From: Sphingobium scionense
GTDB lineage: Bacteria > Pseudomonadota > Alphaproteobacteria > Sphingomonadales > Sphingomonadaceae
DNA: 64,000 nt
Assembly: GCF_014197035.1 (NCBI RefSeq)
Contig: NZ_JACIEU010000007.1
Span: forward strand, 124,001-188,000
Direction of reading: 5' to 3'
Below are positions 51,123-59,993 of this stretch, piece after piece (position 1 is the stretch's first letter; every line of letters starts with the position of its first letter). The notes under the pieces were generated by a model that saw only the letters and a list, made by a program, of their open reading frames with translations, was not told the DNA's origin and searched no databases. Made by a program: the position numbers and the translations under genes.

Positions 51123-51968
51123 ATGTCCTTCTATGTTTCGCTTTCCGGCCTCAAGGGCGCACAGGCCGACCTGTCCGCCGTCTCGAACAACGTCGCCAAC
51201 GTGAACTCGACCGCCTTCAAGAAGAGCAAGGCCCAGTTCGGTGACATCTTCGCCGCTGCGCCGATGCAGACCACCCATCAGGTCGCCGGCCAGGGCGTGC
51301 GCGTGCAGGGCATTACCCAGCAGTTCACCCAGGGCACGATCGAAACCACCGACAAGACGCTGGATATGGCGATCTCGGGCGAGGGCTTCTTCACCGTGAA
51401 GGGCGAAGACGGCACCATCAGCTATACCCGCAACGGCGCCTTCTCGGTCGACAATGACCGCTATGCCGTCGACACCACCGGCTCGCGCATCCAGGTGTTC
51501 GCGGTCGATCCCGACACCGGCGAGATCACGACGCCGCCGACCAACTCGACGACGCCCAACGACCTCACCGACCTGCAGATCCCGACCACCTACAAGGGCG
51601 AAGCCGATGGCGCGCAGCTGACCAGCGTCGGCGTGGGCAAGGACGGCCTGGTGTCGGCCATCTATGCCGACGGTTCGACCGTCTATCTGGGGCAGGTCGC
51701 CATGGCGTCGTTCAACAGCCTGGAGGGCCTGCGCCAGCAGGGCGACGCGCACTGGACCTCGACCGTGGAAAGCGGCAGCGCGATCATCGGCACGCCCAAC
51801 CAGGGCATGTTCGGCGCCGTGAACTCGGGTTCGCTGGAACGTTCCAACGTGGACATCACCGACGAACTGGTCCAGCTGATCGCAGCCCAGCGCAACTTCC
51901 AGGCGAACTCAAAGGCGATCGAGGCGGCCAATACGCTGACCACCACCATCGTCAACATCCGTAGCTAA
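51123..51968 (+). CDS. flgE: Flagellar hook protein FlgE, short form
   Basis: A 281-aa hook subunit. N-terminal SFYVSLSGLKGAQADLSAVSNNVANVNSTAFKKSK and C-terminal GSLERSNVDITDELVQLIAAQRNFQANSKAIEAANTL are the D0 blocks. At 281 aa it is far shorter than the ~400 aa of many FlgE, with most of the outer D2 region reduced to a small insert. AAGGAG precedes the ATG, a strong site fitting a highly produced protein. Could be confused with FlgF/FlgG, but its position and SFYVSLSGL start identify the hook. Confidence 0.92.
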   Translation: MSFYVSLSGLKGAQADLSAVSNNVANVNSTAFKKSKAQFGDIFAAAPMQTTHQVAGQGVRVQGITQQFTQGTIETTDKTLDMAISGEGFFTVKGEDGTISYTRNGAFSVDNDRYAVDTTGSRIQVFAVDPDTGEITTPPTNSTTPNDLTDLQIPTTYKGEADGAQLTSVGVGKDGLVSAIYADGSTVYLGQVAMASFNSLEGLRQQGDAHWTSTVESGSAIIGTPNQGMFGAVNSGSLERSNVDITDELVQLIAAQRNFQANSKAIEAANTLTTTIVNIRS

Positions 51969-51992
51969 GGCACGGGGTAGAAGGGGTAGCCC

Positions 51993-52736
51993 ATGGACCG
52001 GCTCGTCAACACGGCACTGACCGCGATGCGCGGTGCGATGGCCCGCCAGGCGTCGATCGCGAACAATCTCGCGAACGCCAACACGGTCGGCTTTCGTGCC
52101 GAAATCGCCAATGCCGAGACACGCTGGATCAAGGGCGATACCTTCGATACCCGGGCTCAGGCCTCCGAACAGGTGATCGCCGCCGACATGGCGCAGGGGG
52201 CGGTCACCGAAACCGGCAATCCGCTGGACGTGGCAATGAACGGCGACGCACTGCTCGCCGTTCAGGCCCCGGACGGGCAGGAAGCCTATACGCGCCGCGG
52301 CGACCTGAAGGTCAATGACAGCGGCCTGCTGACCACCGGCGACGGCCTGGCCGTGCTGGGCCAGGGCGGCCCGATCACCCTGCCTCAGATGGACAGCGTG
52401 TCGATCGCCCAGGATGGCAGCATCTGGGGCGTGCCCCAGGGCGGCGATCCGGCCAATCCGCAGCAGATCGACAAGTTGAAGCTGGTCAATGCCGCCGGTT
52501 CCAGCATCGCCAAGGGCACCGACGGGCTGTTCCGCGAAGTGAATGGCGGCGCCCTGCCCGAAGATCCGATCGCGACCGTCACATCGGGATCGCTGGAAGG
52601 ATCGAACGTCAACGCCACCGCCGCGCTGGTCCAGATGATCGAAGCCAGCCGCGCCTGGGAAACCCAGATCAAGATGATCGACACCGCCAAGCAGATGGAT
52701 GACGGCGGCGCATCGCTCATGAAACTGGATGGTTAA
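51993..52736 (+). CDS. flgF: Flagellar basal body rod protein FlgF
   Basis: A 247-aa rod protein with MDRLVNTALTAMRGAMARQASIANNLANANTVGFRAE at the start, the FlgF pattern, and VNATAALVQMIEASRAWETQIKMIDTAKQMDDG at the end. 24 bp after flgE, last gene before a new sigma-54 promoter. Confidence 0.95.
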   Translation: MDRLVNTALTAMRGAMARQASIANNLANANTVGFRAEIANAETRWIKGDTFDTRAQASEQVIAADMAQGAVTETGNPLDVAMNGDALLAVQAPDGQEAYTRRGDLKVNDSGLLTTGDGLAVLGQGGPITLPQMDSVSIAQDGSIWGVPQGGDPANPQQIDKLKLVNAAGSSIAKGTDGLFREVNGGALPEDPIATVTSGSLEGSNVNATAALVQMIEASRAWETQIKMIDTAKQMDDGGASLMKLDG

Positions 52737-52739
52737 TTC

Positions 52740-52755
52740 TGGCACGCATCTTGCT
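52740..52755 (+). promoter_or_regulatory. Sigma-54 promoter of the flgG operon
   Basis: TGGCACGCATCTTGCT, GG and GC ten bases apart, a full consensus match, starting 3 bp after the flgF stop and ending 49 bp before flgG. An ATGGTTAA (CtrA-type half-site) overlaps the flgF stop just upstream. Confidence 0.9.
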
Positions 52756-52804
52756 GTGAACGACGCATGAGCATCCCTTCGGGGAGCCGCACGGAGATTG
52801 AACG

Positions 52805-53593
52805 ATGACCAACGCCGCCCTTCATGTCGCCCGCACCGGCCTTGACGCGCAGAACACGAAGATGCGCGTGATCGCCAACAACCTGGCGAACGTCAACACC
52901 ACCGGCTTCAAGAAGGACCGGGCCGACTTCGAGACGCTGGCCTATCAGCAGATCGTCGCCGCCGGCGCCAACAGCGACAGCCAGAACAAGTTCGCCACCG
53001 GCCTCAATCTGGGTTCGGGTGTCTCGTTGCAGGGCACGAGCAAGATCAACACGCAGGGCACGTTGCAAGAAACCGGCAATGCGCTGGACATGGCGATCGA
53101 GGGATCGGGCTATTTCCAGGTGCAGCAGGCCGATGGTTCCACCGCCTATACCCGCGCCGGCAATTTCAGCGTCACCGCCGAGGGCACCGTCGTCACCAGC
53201 GACGGCCTGCCGCTGATCCCGCAGATCACCGTGCCGCAGGGCGCGACGTCGGTCACCGTCGGCAATGACGGCACCGTGTCGGCGACGCTGCAGGGAGAAA
53301 GCGAACCGACCCAGTTGGGCCAGATCGAACTGGCCAGCTTCATGAATTCGGCGGGGCTACAGTCGATCGGCGGCAACCTGCTGGTCGAGACCGCCGCCAG
53401 CGGCACGCCGCAGGTCGGCACCGCGGGCCTGGAAGGCCGCGGCCTCATCCGCTCGGGCAATCTGGAAACCTCGAACGTCAACATCGTCGAGGAACTGGTC
53501 GACATGATCGAGACCCAGCGCGCCTATGAGGTCAATTCCAAGATGATCAAGGCGACGGACGAAATGCTCCAATACGCCAACCAGAATATGTGA
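52805..53593 (+). CDS. flgG: Flagellar distal rod protein FlgG
   Basis: A 262-aa rod protein, the standard length. It has the start ALHVARTGLDAQNTKMRVIANNLANVNTTGFKKDRADFETLAYQ and the end SNVNIVEELVDMIETQRAYEVNSKMIKATDEMLQYANQ, both diagnostic of FlgG. First gene of flgGHIJKL behind its own sigma-54 site. Confidence 0.97.
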   Translation: MTNAALHVARTGLDAQNTKMRVIANNLANVNTTGFKKDRADFETLAYQQIVAAGANSDSQNKFATGLNLGSGVSLQGTSKINTQGTLQETGNALDMAIEGSGYFQVQQADGSTAYTRAGNFSVTAEGTVVTSDGLPLIPQITVPQGATSVTVGNDGTVSATLQGESEPTQLGQIELASFMNSAGLQSIGGNLLVETAASGTPQVGTAGLEGRGLIRSGNLETSNVNIVEELVDMIETQRAYEVNSKMIKATDEMLQYANQNM

Positions 53594-53601
53594 GCGGACT
53601 G

Positions 53602-54282
53602 ATGCGCGCCCTCTCCACTTCGCTCGTCGTCCTCGCCATGGTATCCATGGCCGCGTCGCCTGCTCTTGCGGCCAAGAAGAAGCGCGAGGTCGAGCGCGAA
53701 TATTATGCGCCGACCGTCATCGCCCAGCCACAGACGCCGCAGGCCAATGGCTCGATCTTCCAGGTATCGACCGGCTATACGCCCCTGACCAGTGGCGCGC
53801 GGGCAGGCAATGTCGGCGACATCATCACCATCGTGCTGGTCGAACGGACCCAGGCGACCAAGAGCAACAGCGCGGATACCAACCGCAGCGGCTCGCTGGG
53901 CCTGACCCCGCCGGCAACCGGTCCGTTGTCCAAGCTCTTCTCCGCCAGCGATGTCTCGATGGGCGGCAACAACACATTTACCGGCAAGGGCGCGGCGACC
54001 CAGTCGAACGCGCTGAACGGCGAGATCACCGTGACCGTCGCCGCCGCCTATGCCAACGGCACCATGCTGGTGAAGGGCGAAAAGGCGCTGACGCTCAATC
54101 GCGGCGACGAGTTCATCCAGATCAGCGGCCTGGTGCGCCAGGCCGATATCGGCCCGGACAACCGCATCCTGTCGACCCGCGTCGCCGACGCCAAGATCAT
54201 CTACACCGGCAAGGGCGAGATCGCCCGCGCCAGCCGTCAGGGCTGGCTGCAGCGCTTCTTTACCATGATCAGCCCCTTCTGA
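53602..54282 (+). CDS. flgH: Flagellar L-ring protein FlgH without a lipobox
   Basis: A ~226-aa L-ring protein with the FlgH signatures GDIITIVLVERTQATKSN and LVKGEKALTLNRGDEFIQISGLVRQADI, ending KIIYTGKGEIARASRQGW-LQRFF. Unlike classical FlgH it has no Cys at all: the N-terminus MRALSTSLVVLAMVSMAASPALAA is a plain signal-peptidase-I signal, so it cannot be a lipoprotein. Start ATG 53602; a GTG at 53590 overlaps the flgG stop and would add four residues. Confidence 0.94.
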   Translation: MRALSTSLVVLAMVSMAASPALAAKKKREVEREYYAPTVIAQPQTPQANGSIFQVSTGYTPLTSGARAGNVGDIITIVLVERTQATKSNSADTNRSGSLGLTPPATGPLSKLFSASDVSMGGNNTFTGKGAATQSNALNGEITVTVAAAYANGTMLVKGEKALTLNRGDEFIQISGLVRQADIGPDNRILSTRVADAKIIYTGKGEIARASRQGWLQRFFTMISPF

Positions 54283-54299
54283 TGGAGACCCGGACCGCC

Positions 54300-55397
54300 A
54301 TGACACGCCTGTTCCGCTTTCTCCTGCCGCTGCTGGCGCTGATCGCCGCGCCGGCCCATGCCGAACGCATCAAGGATCTGGGCACCTTCCAGGGCGTCCG
54401 TCCCAACCAGTTGACCGGCTATGGCATCGTCGTGGGCCTTGCCGGCACGGGTGACGACAGCATCGAATATACGGTGCAGGGCATGAAGGGCGTGGTCTCG
54501 CGCTTTGGCCTGACCCTGCCCGCCGGGGTCAACCCCGCCCTCAAAAATGCGGCTGCCGTGCTGGTGACCGCCGACCTGCCCGCCTTCTCCAAACCCGGCC
54601 AGCGGCTGGACGTCACCGTCTCTGCGCTGGGCAAGGCCAAGTCGCTGCGCGGCGGCACGCTGATCATGACGGCCATGCGCGGTGCCGATAATGAAATCTA
54701 TGCGATGGCGCAGGGCAATCTGGCCGTCGGTGGCCTGGGCGTGTCCGGCGCCGATGGCAGTCAGGTATCGGTGAACATCCCGTCCGCCGGTCGTATCCCC
54801 GAGGGGGCCACGGTCGAGCGTGCGGTTGCCACCGGCTTCGACACCGCGCCCAGCCTGACCTTCAACCTGTCCGAAGCCGACCTGACCACCGCCCTGCGCG
54901 TGGCCGACGGCATCAACAAGACCTTTGGCGATCGACGCGCCCGCGCTGTCGATGCCGTGTCGGTCGCGATCGACGCGACGCCCGGCGCCGAAGAACGCAT
55001 CCTGATGATGGGCATGATCGAGAATATCGAGGTCACGCCCGCCGACGCCCCTGCCCGCGTTATCGTCAACGCCCGCACCGGCACCGTCGTCATCAACGGC
55101 GCGGTGAAGATCCATCCGGCGGCCGTCGCCCATGGCAAATTGACCGTCAGCGTCAATGAAAGCCCCCGCGTCGTCCAGCCCGCGCCCTTCAGCCAGGGCC
55201 AGACCGCGGTCGAGCAATCGTCGAGCATCAGTATCGACGAGCAGAAAAAACCGATGGTTAATTTTAAAGGTGGGGCGTCGCTGGCCGATATAGTCAAGGC
55301 GGTCAACGCCATCGGGGCCTCCCCGGCGGACATGGTCGCGATTCTTGAGGCGCTGAAACAGGCGGGCGCGATGAAAGCGGAACTGGTGGTGTTGTGA
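54300..55397 (+). CDS. flgI: Flagellar P-ring protein FlgI
   Basis: A ~365-aa periplasmic protein with signal MTRLFRFLLPLLALIAAPAHA, then ERIKDLGTFQGVRPNQLTGYGIVVGLAGTGDD, the FlgI hallmark, and ends NAIGASPADMVAILEALKQAGAMKAEL. It surrounds the rod in the peptidoglycan. Start ATG 54300 with GGAGA 12 nt upstream; ATG 54282 overlaps flgH and is an alternative. Confidence 0.97.
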   Translation: MTRLFRFLLPLLALIAAPAHAERIKDLGTFQGVRPNQLTGYGIVVGLAGTGDDSIEYTVQGMKGVVSRFGLTLPAGVNPALKNAAAVLVTADLPAFSKPGQRLDVTVSALGKAKSLRGGTLIMTAMRGADNEIYAMAQGNLAVGGLGVSGADGSQVSVNIPSAGRIPEGATVERAVATGFDTAPSLTFNLSEADLTTALRVADGINKTFGDRRARAVDAVSVAIDATPGAEERILMMGMIENIEVTPADAPARVIVNARTGTVVINGAVKIHPAAVAHGKLTVSVNESPRVVQPAPFSQGQTAVEQSSSISIDEQKKPMVNFKGGASLADIVKAVNAIGASPADMVAILEALKQAGAMKAELVVL

Positions 55398-55747
55398 TGC
55401 AGGTATCGAACGCAACCGCGGCGAGCGGCACGCCCAACCCCTTCGAGACCAAGGCGGCGCTGCAGAAGGCGGCGCAGCAGTTCGAAGCGGTATTCCTGCG
55501 CCAGATGATCGGCGCGATGCGATCGGCCAGCCTGGCCGAGGGCATCACGGATTCAGGCGCGACCCAGCAATTTCAGGACATGGCCGATGCGCGCACCGCC
55601 GACGCCATGTCGACCAAGGGCGCGATGGGCATCGCCGAACTGCTGATGCACCAGTTCGGTGCCCGCGTGAAGGACGACAGCCCGGCCCAGACCGGCAGCG
55701 CGACCGCGACCACGACCGGCACGGCAACCACGGCTGAGGGCGCATGA
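55397..55747 (+). CDS. flgJ: FlgJ rod-cap protein without muramidase domain
   Basis: A 116-aa protein equal to the N-terminal rod-binding half of FlgJ (KAAQQFEAVFLRQMIGAMRSAS and STKGAMGIAELLMHQ). The glucosaminidase half found in enteric FlgJ is absent; a separate lytic transglycosylase is encoded at 45988-46809. The C-terminal tail is Thr/Ala-rich. One base overlaps the flgI stop. Confidence 0.9.
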   Translation: MQVSNATAASGTPNPFETKAALQKAAQQFEAVFLRQMIGAMRSASLAEGITDSGATQQFQDMADARTADAMSTKGAMGIAELLMHQFGARVKDDSPAQTGSATATTTGTATTAEGA

Positions 55748-57084
55748 GCGATCTTTTCATCATCGGTGCGTCGGGCACCAAGGCCTATCGCACGGCGATG
55801 GCGGCCATTTCCGAAAATATCGCCAATGCCAGCACCGACGGCTATGCCCGTCGGTCGGTGACGACGGTGGAATCGGGATCGTCGACCGCGACCATGGCGA
55901 CCTATGTCGCCAAGGCGAATTTCGGCGGCACCCAGGTCGCCAGCATCAATCGCGGCACCGACCCCTATCTGGATGCGTCGGTGCGCATCACCGCCATGGC
56001 GCTGGGCAGCGCCAATGCGCGGGTGCGCTGGCAGAGCGACATCGAAACCGCACTCAACGACACCCCCACCGGCGTCGGCCAGCTGATGACGACCATGTAC
56101 CAGAATCTGGACAAGCTGGCGGCCAGCCCCAGCGACACGTCGCTGCGCGTCACCACGCTGGACAGCATCGGCCGCGTCGCGGAATCCTTCCGCCAGACCG
56201 CCGCCGACCTGGAAACCGTATCGACCGGCATCAATACCGAGGCGCAGGCGTCGGCCCAGACAATCAACCAGCAATTGTCGTCGCTGGCCGCGATCAACAA
56301 CAGCCTGCTGCGCGCGCAGCCGGGCACGTCGGCTTATGCCCAGTTGCTCGACAGCCGCGATTCCGCGCTGCAGACACTGTCGGCGAACCTGAATGTCACG
56401 ATCAGCTTCGGCGCACATGACAGCGCCGAGATCAGCTATAACGGCACCACCCTGGTGTCGGGTGATACCGCCGCGTCGGTCGCGGTGACCGCGTCCGCCA
56501 CCGATGGCCGGTTGTCGCTGGCGCTGTCCGATGGCACGGCCCTCGCCGCGCCGTCCAACGGCACGCTGGGCGGCCTGTTCGCATCGGCCGACACCACCGC
56601 CGAACGCCGTGCCAGCCTCGACACGCTGGCCGAGCAGTTCGCCACCGACGTCAATGCCTGGCATGCGCAGGGCTATACCGATGCCGGCGCCAGCGGCGTG
56701 CCGCTGCTCTCCTATGGTGGCAGCGCCGCGACGCTGGTCGCGCTGGACGTGGAGCCGACGGACCTGGCGACCAAGTCGGCCGACGGCACGCTGAACGGCA
56801 ATCTGCTGACAGTATCATCGACGTTGCGCGGCAGCGGCAGCGTCGAACAGGGCTGGACGACCCTGATCACCAGCCACGCCAATCTTCTGACCGCCAGCAC
56901 GGCGGAAAAGACCACGGCCCAGGGCCGCAGCGACCAGGCGGTCGCCGCGCGCGAAGCGGTGAGCGGGGTCGATCTCGACATGGAGGCGGCAGACCTGCTG
57001 CGGATCCAGCAAGCCTATTCGGGCTGCGCCAAGATCCTGCAGGTGGCCAAGGACACGGTCGATTCAATCCTGCAGATCATGTGA
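55744..57084 (+). CDS. flgK: Hook-filament junction protein FlgK (HAP1)
   Basis: A 446-aa junction protein. N-terminal LFIIGASGTKAYRTAMAAISENIANASTDGYARRSV is the axial-protein D0 block with the FlgK context, and the C-terminal VSGVDLDMEAADLLRIQQAYSGCAKILQVAKDTVDSILQIM is its partner. Overlaps flgJ by 4 nt and is followed 17 bp later by flgL. Confidence 0.94.
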   Translation: MSDLFIIGASGTKAYRTAMAAISENIANASTDGYARRSVTTVESGSSTATMATYVAKANFGGTQVASINRGTDPYLDASVRITAMALGSANARVRWQSDIETALNDTPTGVGQLMTTMYQNLDKLAASPSDTSLRVTTLDSIGRVAESFRQTAADLETVSTGINTEAQASAQTINQQLSSLAAINNSLLRAQPGTSAYAQLLDSRDSALQTLSANLNVTISFGAHDSAEISYNGTTLVSGDTAASVAVTASATDGRLSLALSDGTALAAPSNGTLGGLFASADTTAERRASLDTLAEQFATDVNAWHAQGYTDAGASGVPLLSYGGSAATLVALDVEPTDLATKSADGTLNGNLLTVSSTLRGSGSVEQGWTTLITSHANLLTASTAEKTTAQGRSDQAVAAREAVSGVDLDMEAADLLRIQQAYSGCAKILQVAKDTVDSILQIM

Positions 57085-57101
57085 CGGAAGGACGCTGAGA
57101 C

Positions 57102-57947
57102 ATGGTAGGCATCACCAACAAGATCATGCTCGCCGAGATCCGCCGGCAACAGCAATTGTCGCAGAGCATTGTCGACGGGCAGACCGCGATTTCGACCGGC
57201 ATAACCCTGAACAAGCCGTCGGACGACGCGCTGGCCTGGGTCCAGGTGTCCGACATCGGCCGCGCCCAGGCGCAGCAATCGGCCTGGCAGACCAATGTCA
57301 GCTATGGCACGACGCGCGCTGGCAATGCCGAAGCCAATCTGGAAGAAATCAACAATCTGATGACGCGGGCGCAGGAGCTGATCACGTCGGCGCGCAACGG
57401 CGCGCTGAACGACACCAGCGCCGCCGCCATCGCCGAGGAACTCAAGACGATCCGCACCACGGTCGGCGAATTGCTGAACCAGAAGGATTATCAGGGCGTG
57501 TCGGTATTCGACGACGGCCAGAGCGTGCTGGTGCCGGTGAGCCGCGGCCTCAACCTGGCGGTGGTCGGCACCAAGCAGGAAATTTCCGAAAATATCGACG
57601 TCAATGGCACGCCGATGTCGCTGGACGACATATTGGGCAAGGCGATCGACGCGGTCGAAGGCGGCAATGACACCGACCTCGCCAGTTCGCTGGATGCGAT
57701 CCAGATCGGCCAGAACCGGGTCGTGGTGGAGCGCGCCAAGCAGGGCGTGCGCGCCGACCGGCTGGAGGTGATCGGCACCCGCCTGACCGATGTCGATATC
57801 AACCTGTCGGAACGGCGCGACACACTGGAATCGGCCGATCTGACGACGGTCATTTCGAACGTGAAGGCGCAGTTGCTGCAGCTGGAGGCGGCCCAGTCCG
57901 CCTTTGCGCGGATCAACCAGCAGACGCTGTTCGACCTGATCAGCTAA
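57102..57947 (+). CDS. flgL: Hook-filament junction protein FlgL (HAP3)
   Basis: A 281-aa flagellin-like junction protein: ITLNKPSDDALAWVQVSDIGRAQ at the N-terminus resembles flagellin D1, and LESADLTTVISNVKAQLLQLEAAQSAFARINQQTLFDLIS is the FlgL ending. It completes the hook tip before filament growth. It is the last gene of the flgG operon. Confidence 0.94.
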   Translation: MVGITNKIMLAEIRRQQQLSQSIVDGQTAISTGITLNKPSDDALAWVQVSDIGRAQAQQSAWQTNVSYGTTRAGNAEANLEEINNLMTRAQELITSARNGALNDTSAAAIAEELKTIRTTVGELLNQKDYQGVSVFDDGQSVLVPVSRGLNLAVVGTKQEISENIDVNGTPMSLDDILGKAIDAVEGGNDTDLASSLDAIQIGQNRVVVERAKQGVRADRLEVIGTRLTDVDINLSERRDTLESADLTTVISNVKAQLLQLEAAQSAFARINQQTLFDLIS

Positions 57948-57972
57948 AGGCGGCGAAAAAGCGTCGCCGTCC

Positions 57973-57999
57973 TAAAGCAGACGGTAACCAGTCCGTATT
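57973..57999 (+). promoter_or_regulatory. Sigma-28 (FliA) type promoter of motA-motB
   Basis: TAAAGCAG (57973-57980), 11 bp, TCCGTATT (57992-57999). The -10 is identical to that of the unknown-fliD-fliS promoter, and the spacing to the -35 is the same. It ends 71 bp before motA. Confidence 0.78.
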
Positions 58000-58070
58000 A
58001 ACCAGAAAGGGACTGGCGCCACGAGGCGCCGACGGAGCCACCGCCTCCAGGCGCATTTTCGGGGAACACC

Positions 58071-58934
58071 ATGTTTGCAATCATCGGCCTTGTCGTGCTT
58101 TTGGGCATGGTCTTCGGTGGGTTCATCTTCACCGGCGGCGACATCGGACCGGTGCTGCACGCGCTGCCGCACGAAATGATCATCATCGGCGGCGCCGCCG
58201 TCGGCGCCCTGATCATCGGCAATTCGGGTTCCGACCTTAAGGCGCTGGGCGGCGGCCTGGCCAAGGTGTTCAAGGGGCCGCAGTACAAGAAGCAGGACTT
58301 TCTGGACTGCATCTTCCTGGTCAGCAAGCTGATGAAGACGCTGCGCGTCGAAGGCCCGGTGGCGCTGGAGCCGCATATCGAAGATCCGGGCACATCGCCC
58401 ATCTTCGGCGAATATCCCAAGCTGATGAAGGACAAGACGCTGATCCACCTGATCAGCGACACGCTGCGCCTGGTCGTGGTGTCTTCGGGCACGCTCGATC
58501 CGCATGCCGTCGAGGAGGTGATGGATAACAGCCTGAAGACCCATCATCATGAATCGCTGAAGCCTGCCGACAATCTGCAGGGCCTGGCCGACGCCCTCCC
58601 CGCCCTCGGCATCGTCGCCGCCGTGCTGGGCGTGGTGAAGACCATGGGATCGATCGACCAGCCGCCCTCGGTGCTGGGCGGCATGATCGGCTCGGCGCTG
58701 GTCGGCACCTTCCTGGGCGTGCTGCTGGCCTATGGCATGGTCAATCCCTTCGCCAATCGCTGCCGCGCGGTGATCGAGCAGGACGGCGCCATCTATCATG
58801 TCGTCAAGCAGATCATCATCGCCTCGCTGCACGGCCATCCGCAGCCGCTGGTGATCGAGGCCGCCCGTTCCAGCCTGATCCATGCGAACCAGCCCGGCTT
58901 TGCCGAAGTGTTCGACGGCATGCGGAACAAATAA
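58071..58934 (+). CDS. motA: Flagellar motor stator protein MotA
   Basis: A 287-aa canonical MotA with four helices. Starts FAIIGLVVLLGMVFGGFIFTGGDIG, has the long cytoplasmic loop with charged residues, and ends with ALPALGIVAAVLGVVKTMG plus GALVGTFLGVLLAYGMVNPFA. It conducts protons with MotB. Separate operon with motB behind a FliA-type promoter. Confidence 0.97.
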   Translation: MFAIIGLVVLLGMVFGGFIFTGGDIGPVLHALPHEMIIIGGAAVGALIIGNSGSDLKALGGGLAKVFKGPQYKKQDFLDCIFLVSKLMKTLRVEGPVALEPHIEDPGTSPIFGEYPKLMKDKTLIHLISDTLRLVVVSSGTLDPHAVEEVMDNSLKTHHHESLKPADNLQGLADALPALGIVAAVLGVVKTMGSIDQPPSVLGGMIGSALVGTFLGVLLAYGMVNPFANRCRAVIEQDGAIYHVVKQIIIASLHGHPQPLVIEAARSSLIHANQPGFAEVFDGMRNK

Positions 58935-58937
58935 GCC

Positions 58938-59993
58938 ATGGCGGAGAAGAAGCGCGGCGCGAACGAGCCCGAACCCCGGCCGATCATCGTCAAGAAGATC
59001 ATCGTCGAAGGGCATGGCGGCCATCATGGTGGCGCCTGGAAGGTGGCCTATGCCGACTTCGTGACGGCGATGATGGCCTTCTTCCTGCTGATGTGGCTGC
59101 TCGGTGCGACCACCGAAAAGCAGCGCAAGGCGCTGGCCGACTATTTCACCCCGACGCTGGTCGAGCTGAAGATGAATTCGGCGGGGTCCACCGGCATGTT
59201 CGGCGGCGACAGCCTGATGGCGAAGGAAAATTATCCGACGACGGGTGGTCAGGGCAATCTGGCCATCACCATCCCGCGTGACGCCACCGGCACCAAGGAC
59301 CAGGGCGGCAAGGCATTGCGCGCGGCCGACCGGCAGAAGTTCGAAAATATCAAGAAGCAGCTTGAGGACCGTATGTCCAAGAAGGGGCTGGCCAAGCTGC
59401 GCAAGAATGTCCGCTTCACCGAAACCCGCGAAGGGCTGCGCATCGACCTGATCGACGAGGCGGACTTCGCGATGTTCCGGTCGGGCACCGACCAGTTGGT
59501 GCCCGAGGCGCGCGCGCTGATCGCCGAGGTCGCCGACGCCCTGCAGACCATGCCCAACCCGCTGATCGTGCGCGGCCATACCGATGGCCTGCCCTATGCA
59601 TCGGGCCGGACCATGAACAACTGGATGCTGTCGTCCGCCCGTGCGGAATCGACCCGCAAGGCGCTGGCTGAAACCGGCATTCCCAATGCCCGCTTCGCCC
59701 GGATCGAGGGGGTCGCCGATCGCGAGCCGTTCGTGAAGAGCGACGCCTATGATCCGCGCAACCGACGCATGTCGGTCGTCCTGGGCTGGACCCGAGGCGG
59801 CAATTCCTCGGCCGACGAGGATGATGCGCAGGATCCCGAAACCCAGGCGGCGATCAAGGAGCGGGACGATCCGCAGCGGGTCGCGCGGGAACAGGCGCAG
59901 AAGCTGGACATGGGCGGCACCGGCCTGCCCAGCGGCGCGGCACTGATCAATCCGACGGCGGCCGGGACATCGTCCAAGCCGGGCAAGCATTGA
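58938..59993 (+). CDS. motB: Flagellar motor stator protein MotB
   Basis: A 351-aa protein. WKVAYADFVTAMMAFFLLMWLLG holds the proton-binding Asp, preceded by the His/Gly-containing N-terminus. The OmpA-type domain has IVRGHTDGLPY and SARAESTRKALAETGIPNARFARIEGVADREP. It anchors the stator to peptidoglycan. 3 bp after motA; the tail is long and polar. Confidence 0.96.
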   Translation: MAEKKRGANEPEPRPIIVKKIIVEGHGGHHGGAWKVAYADFVTAMMAFFLLMWLLGATTEKQRKALADYFTPTLVELKMNSAGSTGMFGGDSLMAKENYPTTGGQGNLAITIPRDATGTKDQGGKALRAADRQKFENIKKQLEDRMSKKGLAKLRKNVRFTETREGLRIDLIDEADFAMFRSGTDQLVPEARALIAEVADALQTMPNPLIVRGHTDGLPYASGRTMNNWMLSSARAESTRKALAETGIPNARFARIEGVADREPFVKSDAYDPRNRRMSVVLGWTRGGNSSADEDDAQDPETQAAIKERDDPQRVAREQAQKLDMGGTGLPSGAALINPTAAGTSSKPGKH

